From Phaeosaccion multiseriatum (Eukaryota > Ochrophyta, other classes): 64,000 nt of DNA. The stretch's first letter is position 1; each line of letters starts with the position of its first letter. The notes under the pieces are model-generated. The model had not been told where the DNA came from, did not search any database, and was given only the letters and a program-made list of their open reading frames with translations. Below, one piece after another: positions 12,179-41,401 of the stretch. The DNA is taken from positions 1,116,001 to 1,180,000 of the forward strand of contig OZ218962.1 in NCBI GenBank assembly GCA_965112735.1, written 5' to 3'. Position numbers and translations under genes: made by a program.

Positions 12179-13101
12179 TCAGGCGCCCAGCTTGAAGATT
12201 CGCTCCATCGGGACCCACTTAACTCCTTCCTCGGCCCAGGGTAGGCGCTGCTGGAAGGTGTCCATGAGGGCCTCCCACTCCTGGACCTGTGTCAGTCAAT
12301 AAAGGCGTGTGTGTGTGGGAGGGGAGGAGGAGGGGGGGGCTGAGTAGAAGCTCGAGCTCGGGCGACGCATCGACTCAGAGGGGGAGGAGGAGAAGGAGGA
12401 GGAGGAGGAGGAGGAGGAGGAGGAGGAGGAGGAGGAGGAGGAGGGCTGCTCTTATCGGGAATGGTATTGGCTTGACTTGATTGGGATGGGCAAGGCTCTT
12501 GGTCGCGTCGTTCGTCCCCTGCTTTTTTGTCGCCTTTTCCTTCCTTACCTTGGGGTTGGAGGCGTCTGAGGAGGCCTTGGCAGAGCCGTCAAATTCGTCC
12601 TGTTGCACAACACAGTAACGATAAAGAGCAAAGAGGGGTTAGAAAGCTACCTCAGACTCTGTGTCCTAGTGCCGTCTCTAGGTACCCGTGCTCGATAGAG
12701 CCAAACCTTTTACTCCTCCCGACGTCCCTCTGTTTCCATGTCCGCGGTCGCAGCGAGCAGCACGTACCGTAGTTTCCATTATCATCATCAGGCGATTAGC
12801 CACTGAGTGCGTGGAGAAGCAGAGACAAGAGGCAGAGAAGGGCAAAAAAGAAAAGGTCGGCTTTAGTGACGTGCTCTTCCCCTTCTTCTATCCATCCCTC
12901 CCCTCCTTTCTCGCCCCTGCTGCAACAGCAACCGGGCTTATTTCTGGACTCACCAAGAAAGATCTCCATATCCAGAATCCCGGCACTCCGGATGGAGTCC
13001 GTGATCTCGGGCCACACATTACCAGCAGCGTGGTGCTCCTTGTACTTCTCGATCAAAGAAGGGTCGTCCTTCAAGTCGCAGGCCATGCAAAAGCGCTTCA
13101 T
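12179..13101 (-). CDS. L-rhamnose mutarotase-like (RhaM/DUF718 family) protein
   Basis: Four exons: 13101-12954, 12802-12768, 12599-12549 and 12286-12179; 113 residues, the usual size for the family. RhaM enzymes interconvert the alpha and beta anomers of rhamnose and are small alpha/beta-barrel dimers. The start reads 'MKRFCMACDLKDDPSLIEKY' followed by 'HH..GNVWPEI', matching the family's 'Y..rH..vWPE' pattern; 'MEIFLVANRLMMIMETT' matches the central strand, and the end 'WEALMDTFQQRLPWA', 'WVPMERIFKLGA' matches the conserved C-terminus. Catalytic His and Trp regions are present. Whether this alga uses rhamnose, fucose or another sugar is not shown. The start lies only 61 bp from the divergent RING gene. 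Confidence 0.8.
12373..12442. repeat. (GGA)n in intron 3 of mutarotase-like gene
   Basis: About 23 GGA triplets (TCC on the coding strand) between the exon 3 donor and the exon 4 acceptor. Confidence 0.9.
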
Positions 13102-13162
13102 CACGTTTCCTGGGGGAGATAGAGGAAAGGATGCTACTCACAAGACCCAGATAAGACCCAGG
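13102..13162. promoter_or_regulatory. Very short divergent interval, mutarotase / RING gene
   Basis: Only 61 bp separate the two chosen ATG codons. If both starts are right, promoters and 5' UTRs overlap here or lie inside the neighbouring gene. The RING protein could instead start at the in-frame ATG at 13289, which would lengthen the interval to 187 bp. Confidence 0.45.
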
Positions 13163-14775
13163 ATGGAGCCGAACGAAATCGAATCCGGCCCTGACTCACA
13201 ACTGGGCTCACAACGGCCTTCTCCTCACACCCTTCTTCTTCCTTCTTTCTCTCTCTACCCCATAAGATGGGCCCCCATTAAGAGAATAATGACACTGAGT
13301 TATTGTGATGCTGTCAATGCCAAGCCTTTCGGCAGCAGTGGCCTCCCCCCGCCCATTGGCTGGTCCAAACATATCGACAAGGACACGGGGCTTGCGTTCT
13401 TTTACAATGTGACCTCCGGCCTCACCACGTGGGATCTCCCTCCTAGTGGGAATTCAGTGGTACTGCAACAGCAGCAGCAGCACAGGCACCAGCACCAGAA
13501 GCATCTCGACGGCCCACACACGGGCAGCAGCCCATGGGAGAAGAGGGCGAGTGGCAAGCCTGAACTGGAGCCTTTGGAGCGAATATCACGGCCGGGCGTA
13601 AAGAAGGGGCTTGCTTCAAGTCGTCGTCGCCGTCATGACGGTCAGTCCCAGACGCTTAGCAGTGGGAGTTGGCAGCTGCTTGGGAGTGAGGACGGGAAAG
13701 CAGTAGTTGAGAAGGCCGCCACGGGAAGCGAAAACTCACACAGCAACAGTGCCAAAGCCAATGCCGGGGAGAGGGCTGCTTCGATACAGCAGGGGCTGAC
13801 ACGTGGAGAAGCTACGCAGTCAAATAGCGGCTCCCCCACAAGTAGTAGCCGGAGCTGCGGCAGCAGTGGGAGCGTAAGCTCTTGGGAGCAGCAAGACGGC
13901 GGCGAAGAAGTGAAAGTCGAAGAGGAGGAGAGGAGGGGGAGGCCAAAGTCTTTCGCGGCCAGCAACGGAACCCGCAATAGCTGGAGAGCACGGAGGAGTA
14001 GGGGGGATAGCGTTGTGGCTGTCGATACAGCCACCAGCCCTCTACCACCAGGAGACGTGGGCGGGAGCAGCAGCAGAGGAGTGATGTCTCCTCTGGCCTT
14101 GTCTCCACCCCCTTCCCCGCCACGTTCTCAGTCTCGCCTCGCGTGGGAGGCAGGGAGGAAAGACTACTTGGCGATGGTCAGGGAGTTTACACAGCATCGC
14201 CCGTACAGGTGAGGAGCGAGCAAGCGAGCGAGAGAGAACGGGAGAGAGGGAGGGAGGGAGGGAGGGAGGGAGGGAGGGAGGGAGGGAGGGAGGGAGGGAG
14301 GGAGGGAGGGAGGGAGGGAGGGAGGGGGGGGGGGGGTCATCCTACCTGTTCTCTCCCGTCACCTGCCCGCCCGCCTGCCTATGCTTTGTGTTTCGTACCA
14401 TGTGCTATGGGCTGCCCACAGAGAGCGGTCGAAAGAACACCCTCCCCGCTGCGTCCTGTGCAGGAAGCGAGCAGCCGCCCTCATCCTCTTCCCCTGTGAG
14501 CACCTGTGTTTGTGCACCACGTGTCAAGAGGAGCATGTTATTTCGGAGGACGTGCGGAAGAAGCGTGCGTGGAATCAGTGCCCGCTCTGCTGCGGTGATA
14601 TCAAAGTGAGAGGATAGTGGGGTGGGTAGGTGGGTGGCGTTCTTTTCCTTTGTCTTGATGCGTACTTTTGTCTATCCGTCTAATAAATTGAAAGCAAACC
14701 TTTCCCTTTCCTCTTCCCGATCGCTCCACAACTTTGCTCATACACCTTTTGCTGCCCTTCTCTTCATCCTCGCTA

Positions 14776-14825
<50 letters not shown>

Positions 14826-15047
14826 CGCATCATCCCCTTCCTTGACGGCACAGAGGCATCTCAGTACTGGGACTGGGTCCTGCAAGTCAAGCCCAAGCTG
14901 CCCAGGGGCTTCACCAAGGAGTTCAAGGGCCTAGGCACCGTAGTGCTGGAGATGCGAGCCAAAGGCACTTACGTTGACGATCCCGCCCCTCCCGCAAGAT
15001 GGTGCGGGTGGACGTGGAGGTGGAGATGGAGGTGGAGGAGGAGGTGA
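13163..15047 (+). CDS. WW-domain plus RING-finger protein (probable E3 ubiquitin ligase)
   Basis: Three exons: 13163-14208, 14422-14605 and 14826-15047; about 483 residues. A WW domain lies near residues 62-98 ('LPPPIGWSKHIDKDTG', 'FFYNVTSGLTTWDLPP'), expected to bind proline-rich peptides. A Ser/Gly-rich linker of about 250 residues follows, then a C3HC4 RING: CVLC, CEH, CLCTTC, CPLC. After the RING, 'CGDIKRIIPFLDGTEASQYW' and 'VKPKLPRGFTKEF' form a conserved-looking tail; splicing out 14606-14825 is needed to join DIK to RIIPF, since reading through stops at once. The last 20 codons are Trp/Arg-rich and in another frame give an acidic 'KMVRVDVEVEMEVEEEVMHI' end, so the true C-terminus is uncertain. 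Ubiquitin-ligase activity is inferred from the RING. Confidence 0.78.
14241..14332. repeat. (GGGA)n in intron 1 of WW-RING gene
   Basis: Over 20 GGGA copies ending in a poly-G run; here the purine strand is the coding strand, unlike most other introns in the window. Confidence 0.93.
14777..14824. repeat. (CA)n abutting exon 3 acceptor of WW-RING gene
   Basis: About 24 CA dinucleotides that end directly in the acceptor CACAG at 14825. Confidence 0.95.
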
Positions 15048-15387
15048 TGCACATAGATAGATGACTGAGAAAGAGTGCCGTGCCGCTTCGCTGACAGGCA
15101 TGTCGATCATCAGCCCCATGTAGTAGCCACTTGACGTTTCGTTGACGGCAAGAGACTTCCCAAGACTAGTGTTCTCTATTCAATACTATGTGCGTGATGA
15201 TTGTCTTCTTCGATCTCCTTACTTACGCACTTGCATGAGTGCTTTCCAAATATTCGCATGTCCTCCATTTCGTCTTCACATCCTCCCCTTTCAAGTGCCT
15301 GTGCGTAGTCGTCGCCATCTGTCATCTGCAGGGGCGTCAGCAGTGCAGCGATGAATTGGGTCTTGCAACCCCAAGTGCTGCAGCCCA

Positions 15388-29990
<14,603 letters not shown>

Positions 29991-30992
29991 GGTGTTGAAG
30001 GGCTGTGAGTCAGCTCCCCGGAGCTTCTACTTCTGCTGCTGCTGTTGACTTTGATGGTTGTTAACTTAGAAGCGTCCGTGGGGGGATATCCTTCCCACCT
30101 CCATGATTTGGGCAAATCTCTTTGTCACACCTCTCCCTCTTCGCTGCTGTCAGTGCTCGCTCTGCGCCTGAGCATACTCAGTCACTAACATACTCTATGG
30201 GTAGCCTCTCGTGCAAAAGTAGGCTCATCTAGAAGAGGGAATGGGCATATTTCAAGAGAAACACACCAAACAATTAGAGCGAGAGATTGTCATTTTTTTT
30301 TTAAATTCCGAAACGCTCGCTTCCTCCAACCGTTGGTGCTTCACCTTCTGAAGAGTGCGCCAACCGTGTCGCCGGCTTTCCCTCCTCCTTCCCTCCTGCT
30401 GACACACTAATAGAAGATACCTTCCTTACTTTACGTGTGTACGCTCATGTGCAGGCGCCCCGAAGCAAGAAGGGAGGAGGGAAAGGCGCGCGCGCTGGGA
30501 GGGACTCGGCGCTCCTCTTTCCCTCCCTCCTTATGGGGGGCTTGACTGCTACCCTCTGTCTCTCTCTCTCTCTCGCCTCCTTAAATGGATTGACTGATTC
30601 ATTGATTGATCGATCGATGGTACGCCATGTCTCTTCTGCTTTCTGCTTTCTATTCTTTAATTTAGAAAGTACGTGTCGTACTTGAAGGAACGAAAGTGTC
30701 GGGCAGGGAAGGGTGATCGGGGTGTTCTCAAGAGGCTTTCCTCTCGGTAAAGAGTGTCACTGGGCAAGCAAGTCAAGCACCTAAGTCAAGCACGTAAGCA
30801 CCCTAGTGCCGGAAGGCAAGGGAAAGGAAGAAAAACAGAACAGAGCACTCGGCCGAACACTCGGCCGAGAGAGGCCTATTTCTGCTGCTGCTGCTTCGCT
30901 GCTGCCCCTCTCCAAACCATAACAACAACACGCACGCATCAGAGATGCATGCCCTCACTACATCTATAACCTCACTACAGAAAGTAGTTCGG
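29991..30992. other. Intergenic: ARM gene promoter and PP2A 3' flank
   Basis: About 1 kb between the ARM gene start and the PP2A stop codon, both genes on the minus strand. It holds an A/T-rich stretch near 30290-30310 and short TGAT/CGAT repeats near 30588-30618. No supported gene; the small plus-strand frames have no recognisable protein features. Confidence 0.65.
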
Positions 30993-34835
<3,843 letters not shown>

Positions 34836-35333
34836 GGCGCCCGTCGGCTCTCACTCTCCGCCCCCCCCTTCGTGGCCGCTCGTGGTGGTCTCCGGTAAGA
34901 TTTTAAGTTTAGGTAGAGAATAAAGGATACGGCAGTACAGAAACGAAAACCAGTCTAGACGCCGAGAGCGCGCACCCCCTGCTACTCTCCTCTTCGCTTT
35001 CCTCGTTGGCTGATGTGCGCTTTCCCTGGGCTCCTCCTCAGCACAGCTCACAGGTGGGGCGAGGTTGAGTCACGAATTACGGGAAACATTGGTTTCCGCA
35101 GTGGGATGGGCACTCACCAAGGTCATCCCGAATCCCTCCTTTTGTCACAGGTCCCGCCCTTAGTCATGCGGGCCTCCGCATGCGCACATGTTCTCGCCTT
35201 CCTCCCTTCTTCCGCGGCTGCTGTGTCCCATTTAGCTTTCTCCTCCTCCTCTTCCCTATCTTATCTCTCTCTTCGCCGAGGAGGCTCTTGCCCGCCTCTC
35301 CACCCGCCTATAGTAGGCACAGTATCAACGAAT
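34836..35333. promoter_or_regulatory. Divergent promoter region, PP2A / aldo-keto reductase
   Basis: 498 bp between the two start codons. No named element was recognised; a promoter role is inferred from head-to-head orientation. Confidence 0.5.
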
Positions 35334-37357
35334 ATGGCCATGAGGGAAGGAGAAGGAATGTTACAAATGCCCTCCATACTCTACGGCACAGGTGAGGTAC
35401 AGCGAGGGACAGGAGAAAGGAAATGATGCAAAAAAGCTTACGTCCCCCCTCAAATCAATTTTGCCTTCAGCGTGGAAGAAGGAGAGCACCGCAGCATTGG
35501 TGGAGGCGGCCGTCTTGCAGGGCTTCCGCGGGATCGACACAGCCTGTCAACCAAAGCACTACAAGTTAAGAAATGTTATGGGGTGGGAAGGAGATGGAAG
35601 GAGTTGTTTTTGTTTAGCTGGGCGTTCTCTTTTCCTCTCTGACGATCTCCTTTCTATCGCAGCGAGGCGGGAGTGGGGGAGGGCTGGAGCAGGGCAGCTG
35701 CAAGCCTCGCCTTGGACAGAGAGGACTTTTTCTTGCAGACTAAATATACGCCCATCGACGGGCAAGACCCCGAGGTATGAGAGCAAAAGAGAGAGGGGGG
35801 GAGAGAGAGAGAGACAGAAAGAGGGAGACGATGGAGACAGAAACAGAGAGAGGCACGTACAGATGCCACGTCTGGTCGCTACCCCAGGTGCGATGATGGT
35901 GCCTCCCATTCCTCGTGGCCCAAGCCCCAACCAATACAACAGGACATTTTCACATTCTCTCTCTCCCTCTCTCCGTCGCTCTCACACACTCTCTGCCCCC
36001 CTCTACCTCTCCCTCTCTCCCTCCCTCTCTCTCTCTCTTTCTCCCTCCTTCTTCTGTCCAACAACAGCGAGTTCCCTACGACTCTTCAGCCCCCCTGGGG
36101 GAGCAGGTGAAGGAAAGCATCGCAGTATCACTGGCTAACCTCCGCACGTCCTTCGTGGACAGCTTGGTGCTGCACTCCCCCCTCAGAGGTGATCTGGAGC
36201 GCACCCTTGAGGTGTGGGCAGCACTTGAAGACACGGTGAAGGAGGGGAAAGCCCGCATGATAGGTAAGGTGAAAGGGTACGATAGTAGGAAAGCAGCTCT
36301 ACCTCCCTCGCCCTCTCTTCTCTCTCCTCCCTCCTTCCTCCCTCTCTCTCTTTCTCGGGTGAGGAGACACGGGATGGGGGCGCGCCGGCTGTGGTCGGTT
36401 GAGTGGTGTGTGTGGTGGGGTGACAAGAGAAAGGAGAGTGAACAGTCCGTGAGGGAGGATGACGGGAGGGGAGTGCACTTCTTTTTGTGTATCTGATGTG
36501 TGGTATTCCTTCCTCTTCTCCTCCTCCTTCTCCCTCTCCCCTCACCCGCGCGCCCTCAAAGGTATCTCCAACTGCTATGATCTCGAGCTGCTCAAGAGCC
36601 TGTGCGAACGCGTTAACATTCTGCCAGCCGTGGTGCAGAACAGATTCTATGCCACCAGTGGGTTCGATACGGATCTACGGGCCTTTTGCACTGCGAAGGG
36701 CATTCAGTACCAAAGGTAAAGGAAGCAAGGAAGGAATGGGAGGAGGGGTGACTGACGGCAGTGTGCAACATACCCACCCGTCTGCCACCGGTGATGCGGA
36801 CTGACTGACTCACTTCCTGACTGACTGACTCACTGACTTCACGGCTTACTGACTGACTGACTGACTGACTGACTGACTGCCTCTGATGACTGGGCACACC
36901 CCCCTCTATTCCCCGCCCATATCATCTCTCTCTCTCTCTCTCTCTCGACCCAACGCAAAACAGTTTCTGGACGCTGACGGGCAACCGAGAAGCCCTCCAG
37001 GGTCCTGCTGTAGCAAAGGTGGCTTCCGATGTGGGGCTCTCACCGCAGCAGACCATGTTTGCCTTCGTCCGAGCGCTGGGCATCGTGCCCCTCAGCGGCA
37101 CTCAGAGCGAGCAGCACATGCGAGAAGACCTCGAGGTCATTGCGTTGTGTAGTGCGGAGAGCGAGCGTCAGCAGCAGGAGCAGGAGGAGGAGGAGGAGGG
37201 CGGAGGAGGAGCAGGAGCAGGAGGAGGAGGAGGGAGGGGTGAGAGGGGTGAGAGGGGTGAGACAGGGGTGCTGAGCGCTTTGCAGATGCAAGATATGGCG
37301 GCAGCACTGGGGGTGACACTTCCCCCGCCGCCATCGGATGCACCAGCGGGTTCGTGA
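35334..37357 (+). CDS. Aldo/keto reductase family protein
   Basis: Six exons: 35334-35391, 35471-35564, 35663-35774, 36068-36263, 36562-36715, 36964-37357; 335 residues, typical of the NAD(P)H-dependent aldo/keto reductase (alpha/beta)8 barrel. The catalytic tetrad is visible: Asp in 'GFRGIDTACQPKHY', Tyr in the same segment, Lys in 'FFLQTKYTPIDG', and His in 'DSLVLHSPL'. Later strands include 'GKARMIGISNCYDLELL', 'VVQNRFYATSGFDTDLRAFC' and 'QYQSFWTLTGN', where the family's cofactor-side Gln/Asn and Trp are kept, and 'ALGIVPLSGTQSEQHMREDL', matching the C-terminal NADP-binding 'P..GT.s..Hm.edl'. A Gln/Glu and Gly-rich insertion lies near the C-terminus. The substrate is unknown. A second ATG two codons on (35340) could also be the start. 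Confidence 0.88.
36797..36880. repeat. (TGAC)n in last intron of aldo/keto reductase
   Basis: Imperfect ACTG repeats, about 20 copies with CTTC interruptions. Confidence 0.9.
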
Positions 37358-37435
37358 ATGGGCTTACCCTTAATTGTGAAAGAAGTAAAAAGACAAGAGA
37401 GACAAGATCAACGACTCAAAGATAAATGAGATAGA

Positions 37436-37468
37436 GAGACAGATAGATACAGACAGACAGACAGACAT

Positions 37469-37512
<44 letters not shown>
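37436..37512. repeat. (CAGA)n microsatellite
   Basis: About 19 copies of CAGA with one CATA variant, 80 bp downstream of the aldo/keto reductase stop codon. Confidence 0.95.
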
Positions 37513-37513
<1 letters not shown>

Positions 37514-38066
37514 GACAGACGACATTCATACTGCTACCGGCATAGATGGGGAGGAGAGGAAGGTTACTCTCAGGGCTTTGTTGTGTCGGCAGAGCAACGA
37601 GCTTGGATGGCGGTGGATGGATGGATGTGGTTGTCGAACCACAAGGCACGTTGTTATATATTCTTATATATGTACGATATATGTATTGTATATACATTAC
37701 ATACAAAGGTGAATACGTTTTTTTTTAATTTTCATTGTAAAAATAAATAAAAATTAAAAGGTGTCACAGAAGGGGGATAATGTTGAAGAGTTTCCTGTGG
37801 GCCCAGCGGAGCGTGGTGGGTACAAGGGTACGATATGAACCTACCCCCCGGGTTTGCTATGCAACGTTATCTTGCGTATATGAGTACTAACCGCTGTGCC
37901 ATTCCTTGGACGGGTCTACGCAAAGGACCACAAGTCCCACACCCTAACCCACCCCTTTGCCCTCAAGCCTGACTCAAGCCTGAGCATCCGTCTTCACCCC
38001 TCTCTACTCTTCAAGTGCTGTGTGGCCCCCAAAGCGGCGGAAGCACAGCACTCGCCCCGACTCACT

Positions 38067-38556
38067 CCATGGCACTAGATGGCACTCCATGGCACTAGAT
38101 GGCATTCCGTGGCACACACTCCATGACACACTCCATTGCACTCCATGGCACACACTCCATGCCACTAGATGGCACTCCATGGCACACATTCCATGGCACT
38201 CGATGGCACTCCCTGGCACACACTCCATGCCACTAGATGGCACTCCATGGCACACATTCCATGGCACTCCATGGCACACACTCCATGGCACTAGATGGCA
38301 CTCCATGGCACACATTCCATGGTACTCCATGGCACACACTCCATGGCACTCGATGGCACTCCATAGCACACACTCCATGCCACTAGATGGCACTCCATGG
38401 CACACACTCCATGGCACTCCATGGCACACACTCCATGCCACTAGATGGCACTCCATGGCACACACTCCATGCCACTCGATGGCACTCTGTGGCACACACT
38501 CCATGGCACTCTATGGCACTCCGTGGCACACACTCCATGGCATTCCATGGCACTCC
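38067..38556. repeat. CCATGG-rich minisatellite
   Basis: Composite array of short modules (CACTCCATGGCA, CACACACTCCATG, CCACTAGATGG) in higher-order units of roughly 35-60 bp. It is rich in the palindrome CCATGG and stays open in long frames on both strands, which is a property of the unit, not proof of a gene. Confidence 0.9.
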
Positions 38557-38754
38557 ATGTACACTCTCTATTCTATTCGTTCAATCTGCAAGCGGCGTTG
38601 TCCATCAGTATCTGTACAAGTCTTCCGAGACAATTTCCCCCTCTTGGCCTCACGGGGGATGGGGGGGTAAAAGCTCTCTGGAGACTCTACACCTGTACAC
38701 CCGTACACCTCTAGACTAGGGGCACACCCTGGACCTGTAACGCCTCTAAAGCCT

Positions 38755-41294
38755 CTAAACCTTCGGGATGGCCCCATTCACAAACACCCCTTTGGCTACA
38801 CCCAGCTTGCCCGTCGTCCAAAAGAAGGTGTCCCTGACCCAGCCCCCCAACGCCGTCGGAGCAGCCTCGAGGTTACCAATGAGCAAACTCTGCAACAATA
38901 GCTGCACCACAACGGGCTTGCGTGCCCTCTCATAGCTCTTCACGGCACTCGCCAGTGACTTCTCCTCGCCGGAGTTAAGCCTCGCCAGCCGCTCGGCAAG
39001 GCAGTAGCCATCCTGGACAGCCTGAGGGTGGGTGCGTGAGCGGAATGGGTGCACGGGTGGGTGGGTGCGGTGGGTGGCGCATCCTTTAATTTCAGTTCCA
39101 GTTTCAGAAACAAGATTGACCAGCCCTAACCCGTCTAGCATCCATCCATCCATCCGTCCGTCCATCCACTGCCATCCATCCATGCGTATAACCTACCCTA
39201 CCCTACCCTACCTGGTTGACTCCCTGTCCCAGGAAGGGTGGCATGGCATGAGCAGCATCTCCGAGCAGCACGACTTTGCTGTCCTTGGAGGCCCACGGCA
39301 CCAGTGGGTTACGGTAATAAACACCTGAGTTAGGTTTAGAGGCAAACGGTTCGGGTGAGGGGTGAGGGGTGAGGCGTGAGGCGTGAGGGGTGAGGAGGGA
39401 GGGGTGAGTGGTGAGGACGAGGTAAGGCGTGAGGGTGATGGTGAGGCCGAGAGTATTGTATACAGTTGGGAGGGGGAAGGGCGGAGGGTGATACGCACCA
39501 ACGTCGAAGAAGCGTTGGCAGCCATCGGCCAGACGCATCATCTCTGGGGGGAAATTTGCCTTCTTGAAACTCGCGATGATGTCAGACCTTATCATGTAAA
39601 AAAGGGAGAGGGAGGGACGGAGGAAGAGAGGGAGGGAGGGAGGGATGGAGGGAGGGAGGGAGGGAGGGAGGGAGGGGGTTAAGGGTGAAGGGAGAGAGTC
39701 AGACCCTGACGACATCCTCTGTCCTGTCCTTCTTATTGATTGCCACCATCCTTCCATCCCCCCTCCCTTGACACCCTCTCTCATCCATCCCCATGCCCAA
39801 CACTCACTTTACCGTCTCCGTGTCCGCCTTCTTCCAGCCCTCATTCTCGTCAAGCTTCTCGTTGGGTCCGGCCCTAGTAACCGCCGCCACCATCGCACTC
39901 TCCTTGCCCTTGCTCTTGCCCCCTGGCCCCCCTCCATACGACGCGGAGAGGGCATAGAAATCCACCCCCATCCACTGATGAATCTCATTATCGCAGCCCT
40001 CCGGTCGGAGGTTGGCCGGCCCGACCCCAAATCGGACCCGGATACCGGCCGAGATCCTCTGCGGTAGCTTTGTGCCTCTCGACTCGGCCACCGCGCCCCC
40101 TACCACGGAGTTGATGCCGTCGGCCCCGACCACAAGGTCGAAGGGCCCCTCAAGCTTCGTGGAGCCCTCGAACTGCAGGCAGGGGCGACCTCTGGCCTCG
40201 GGATCGGAGTCTGTGTCAATTCCCACGAGCTTCTTGTTGAACTTGAGGCTGCCTCGAGGGAGCTTGCGTGCGAGGAGCTGGAGGAAGCTGTCTCGCATGA
40301 TGGTCAGCACGAGAGTGGTCCCTTGTTGATTCATTTTGGTGGGGTGGGGGTGGGGGTTTGGGGGGGAGGGAGAGGGAAAGGACGATACAACTTTGTAAAT
40401 TAAGAAAATTATGTTTAAGTGTATTGCAGCGGTGAATGGGGCTAGCATGTATTCGCCTTCAAGAGGCAAGGCAACATTGATGGGAATGACTGGTCGCCAA
40501 CAGATCTCTGGCCTTCGTCCCTGTGTTGGGGTCTAGACTAATTTGATCCCCGCAACCCTGACCTTTGGGTGCTTCGCAGCAAATTAAAGTATCCGGCAGC
40601 TTCACCACCCCACTCACCTTCGTAGGAGAGCGCTTCCTTCGCCTTTGGGTTGGCCCCGATGGCTTGAGGCACATCAATGTCGAGCAAGGGTGTTCCATCC
40701 ACTTTTCGAGAGCGAATACGCTGCACTGCTCGCCACAGTGACGCCATGAGTAAGCCACAGGGGCACGATGATTTGAAGGCCATACAATTATCAGGACACG
40801 ATGAGCAGAGTTGAGGACACAGGAATGACGTCCTGTTCCTCCTCCCTCCCTCTCTCACACACTTTCTCTCCCCCTCTCTCCCTCTCTCTCCCTCCCTCTC
40901 TCTCTCACACGCACACACCTGCATTTCCCGCCTTGAGGATATCTGGCCCCAACCCCATCTTGGCACAGATTGCGGCAGCGCCGTTGATCTGCACACCTCC
41001 CCCTAGGCCAGCCTTTATCTGACCAAAGCGATCGTACACTGTGACTTGCTGCACTCCCGTGGGCATCTGCATCAGCGCGTTGGCCAGGGCTAGACCGCCA
41101 CTGCCCGCTCCAATGATTGCAACCTTCTTGATATCGCTCTTGCCTGCGCTGTCGCCTTTCCTCGAGGTGGACACAGCCATGGACATTCCACCGCCAGTGA
41201 AGGCCTGGCAGCCGCTGAGAGAGTTAACCACAAGGAGGGTAGAGAGCGAGAGCAGGGGAAGCCCTCGCGACCGTCTAGAGTCTCTGTGACCCAT
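38755..41294 (-). CDS. FAD-dependent monooxygenase with plastid-type presequence
   Basis: Six exons: 41294-40919, 40725-40618, 40321-39808, 39587-39499, 39324-39212, 39021-38755; 488 residues. Flavoprotein hydroxylase/epoxidase fold of the UbiH / zeaxanthin-epoxidase-like group. It shows the Rossmann motif 'VAIIGAGSGGLALANAL', the DG motif 'FDLVVGADGINSVVGG' and the second FAD motif 'LLGDAAHAMPPFLGQGVNQ' continuing into 'AVQDGYCLAERLARL'. The N-terminus has basic residues, then 'LPLLSLSTLLVVNSLSGCQA' followed by F, a signal peptide ending at an aromatic residue, as in bipartite plastid presequences of secondary-plastid algae. Substrate (carotenoid, quinone or other) cannot be told. The exon 2 acceptor (40726) is the least certain junction. 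A copy of the dispersed motif lies 69 bp upstream of the start. Confidence 0.87.
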
Positions 41295-41401
41295 CTTTCT
41301 TAGAGAAAACTACGGAATGTGAAGAGCGAGAATCCCAGCCCAGGCTGAGTCACGGTTGGGAAGTTGGTGATACAGCGTCACAGGCTGGCAAAAAACGCCT
41401 C

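Larger units (their letters stand above)
37358..38754. other. Convergent intergenic region, AKR / FAD monooxygenase
   Basis: Contains (CAGA)n at about 37436-37512, an A/T-rich segment at 37640-37765, and a minisatellite at about 38067-38556. No supported gene. Confidence 0.75.

Noticed and set aside
38004-38670. Possible repetitive secreted-type protein on either strand
   Set aside because: Both strands are open through the same minisatellite and no start context, splice sites or non-repeat domain supports a gene.
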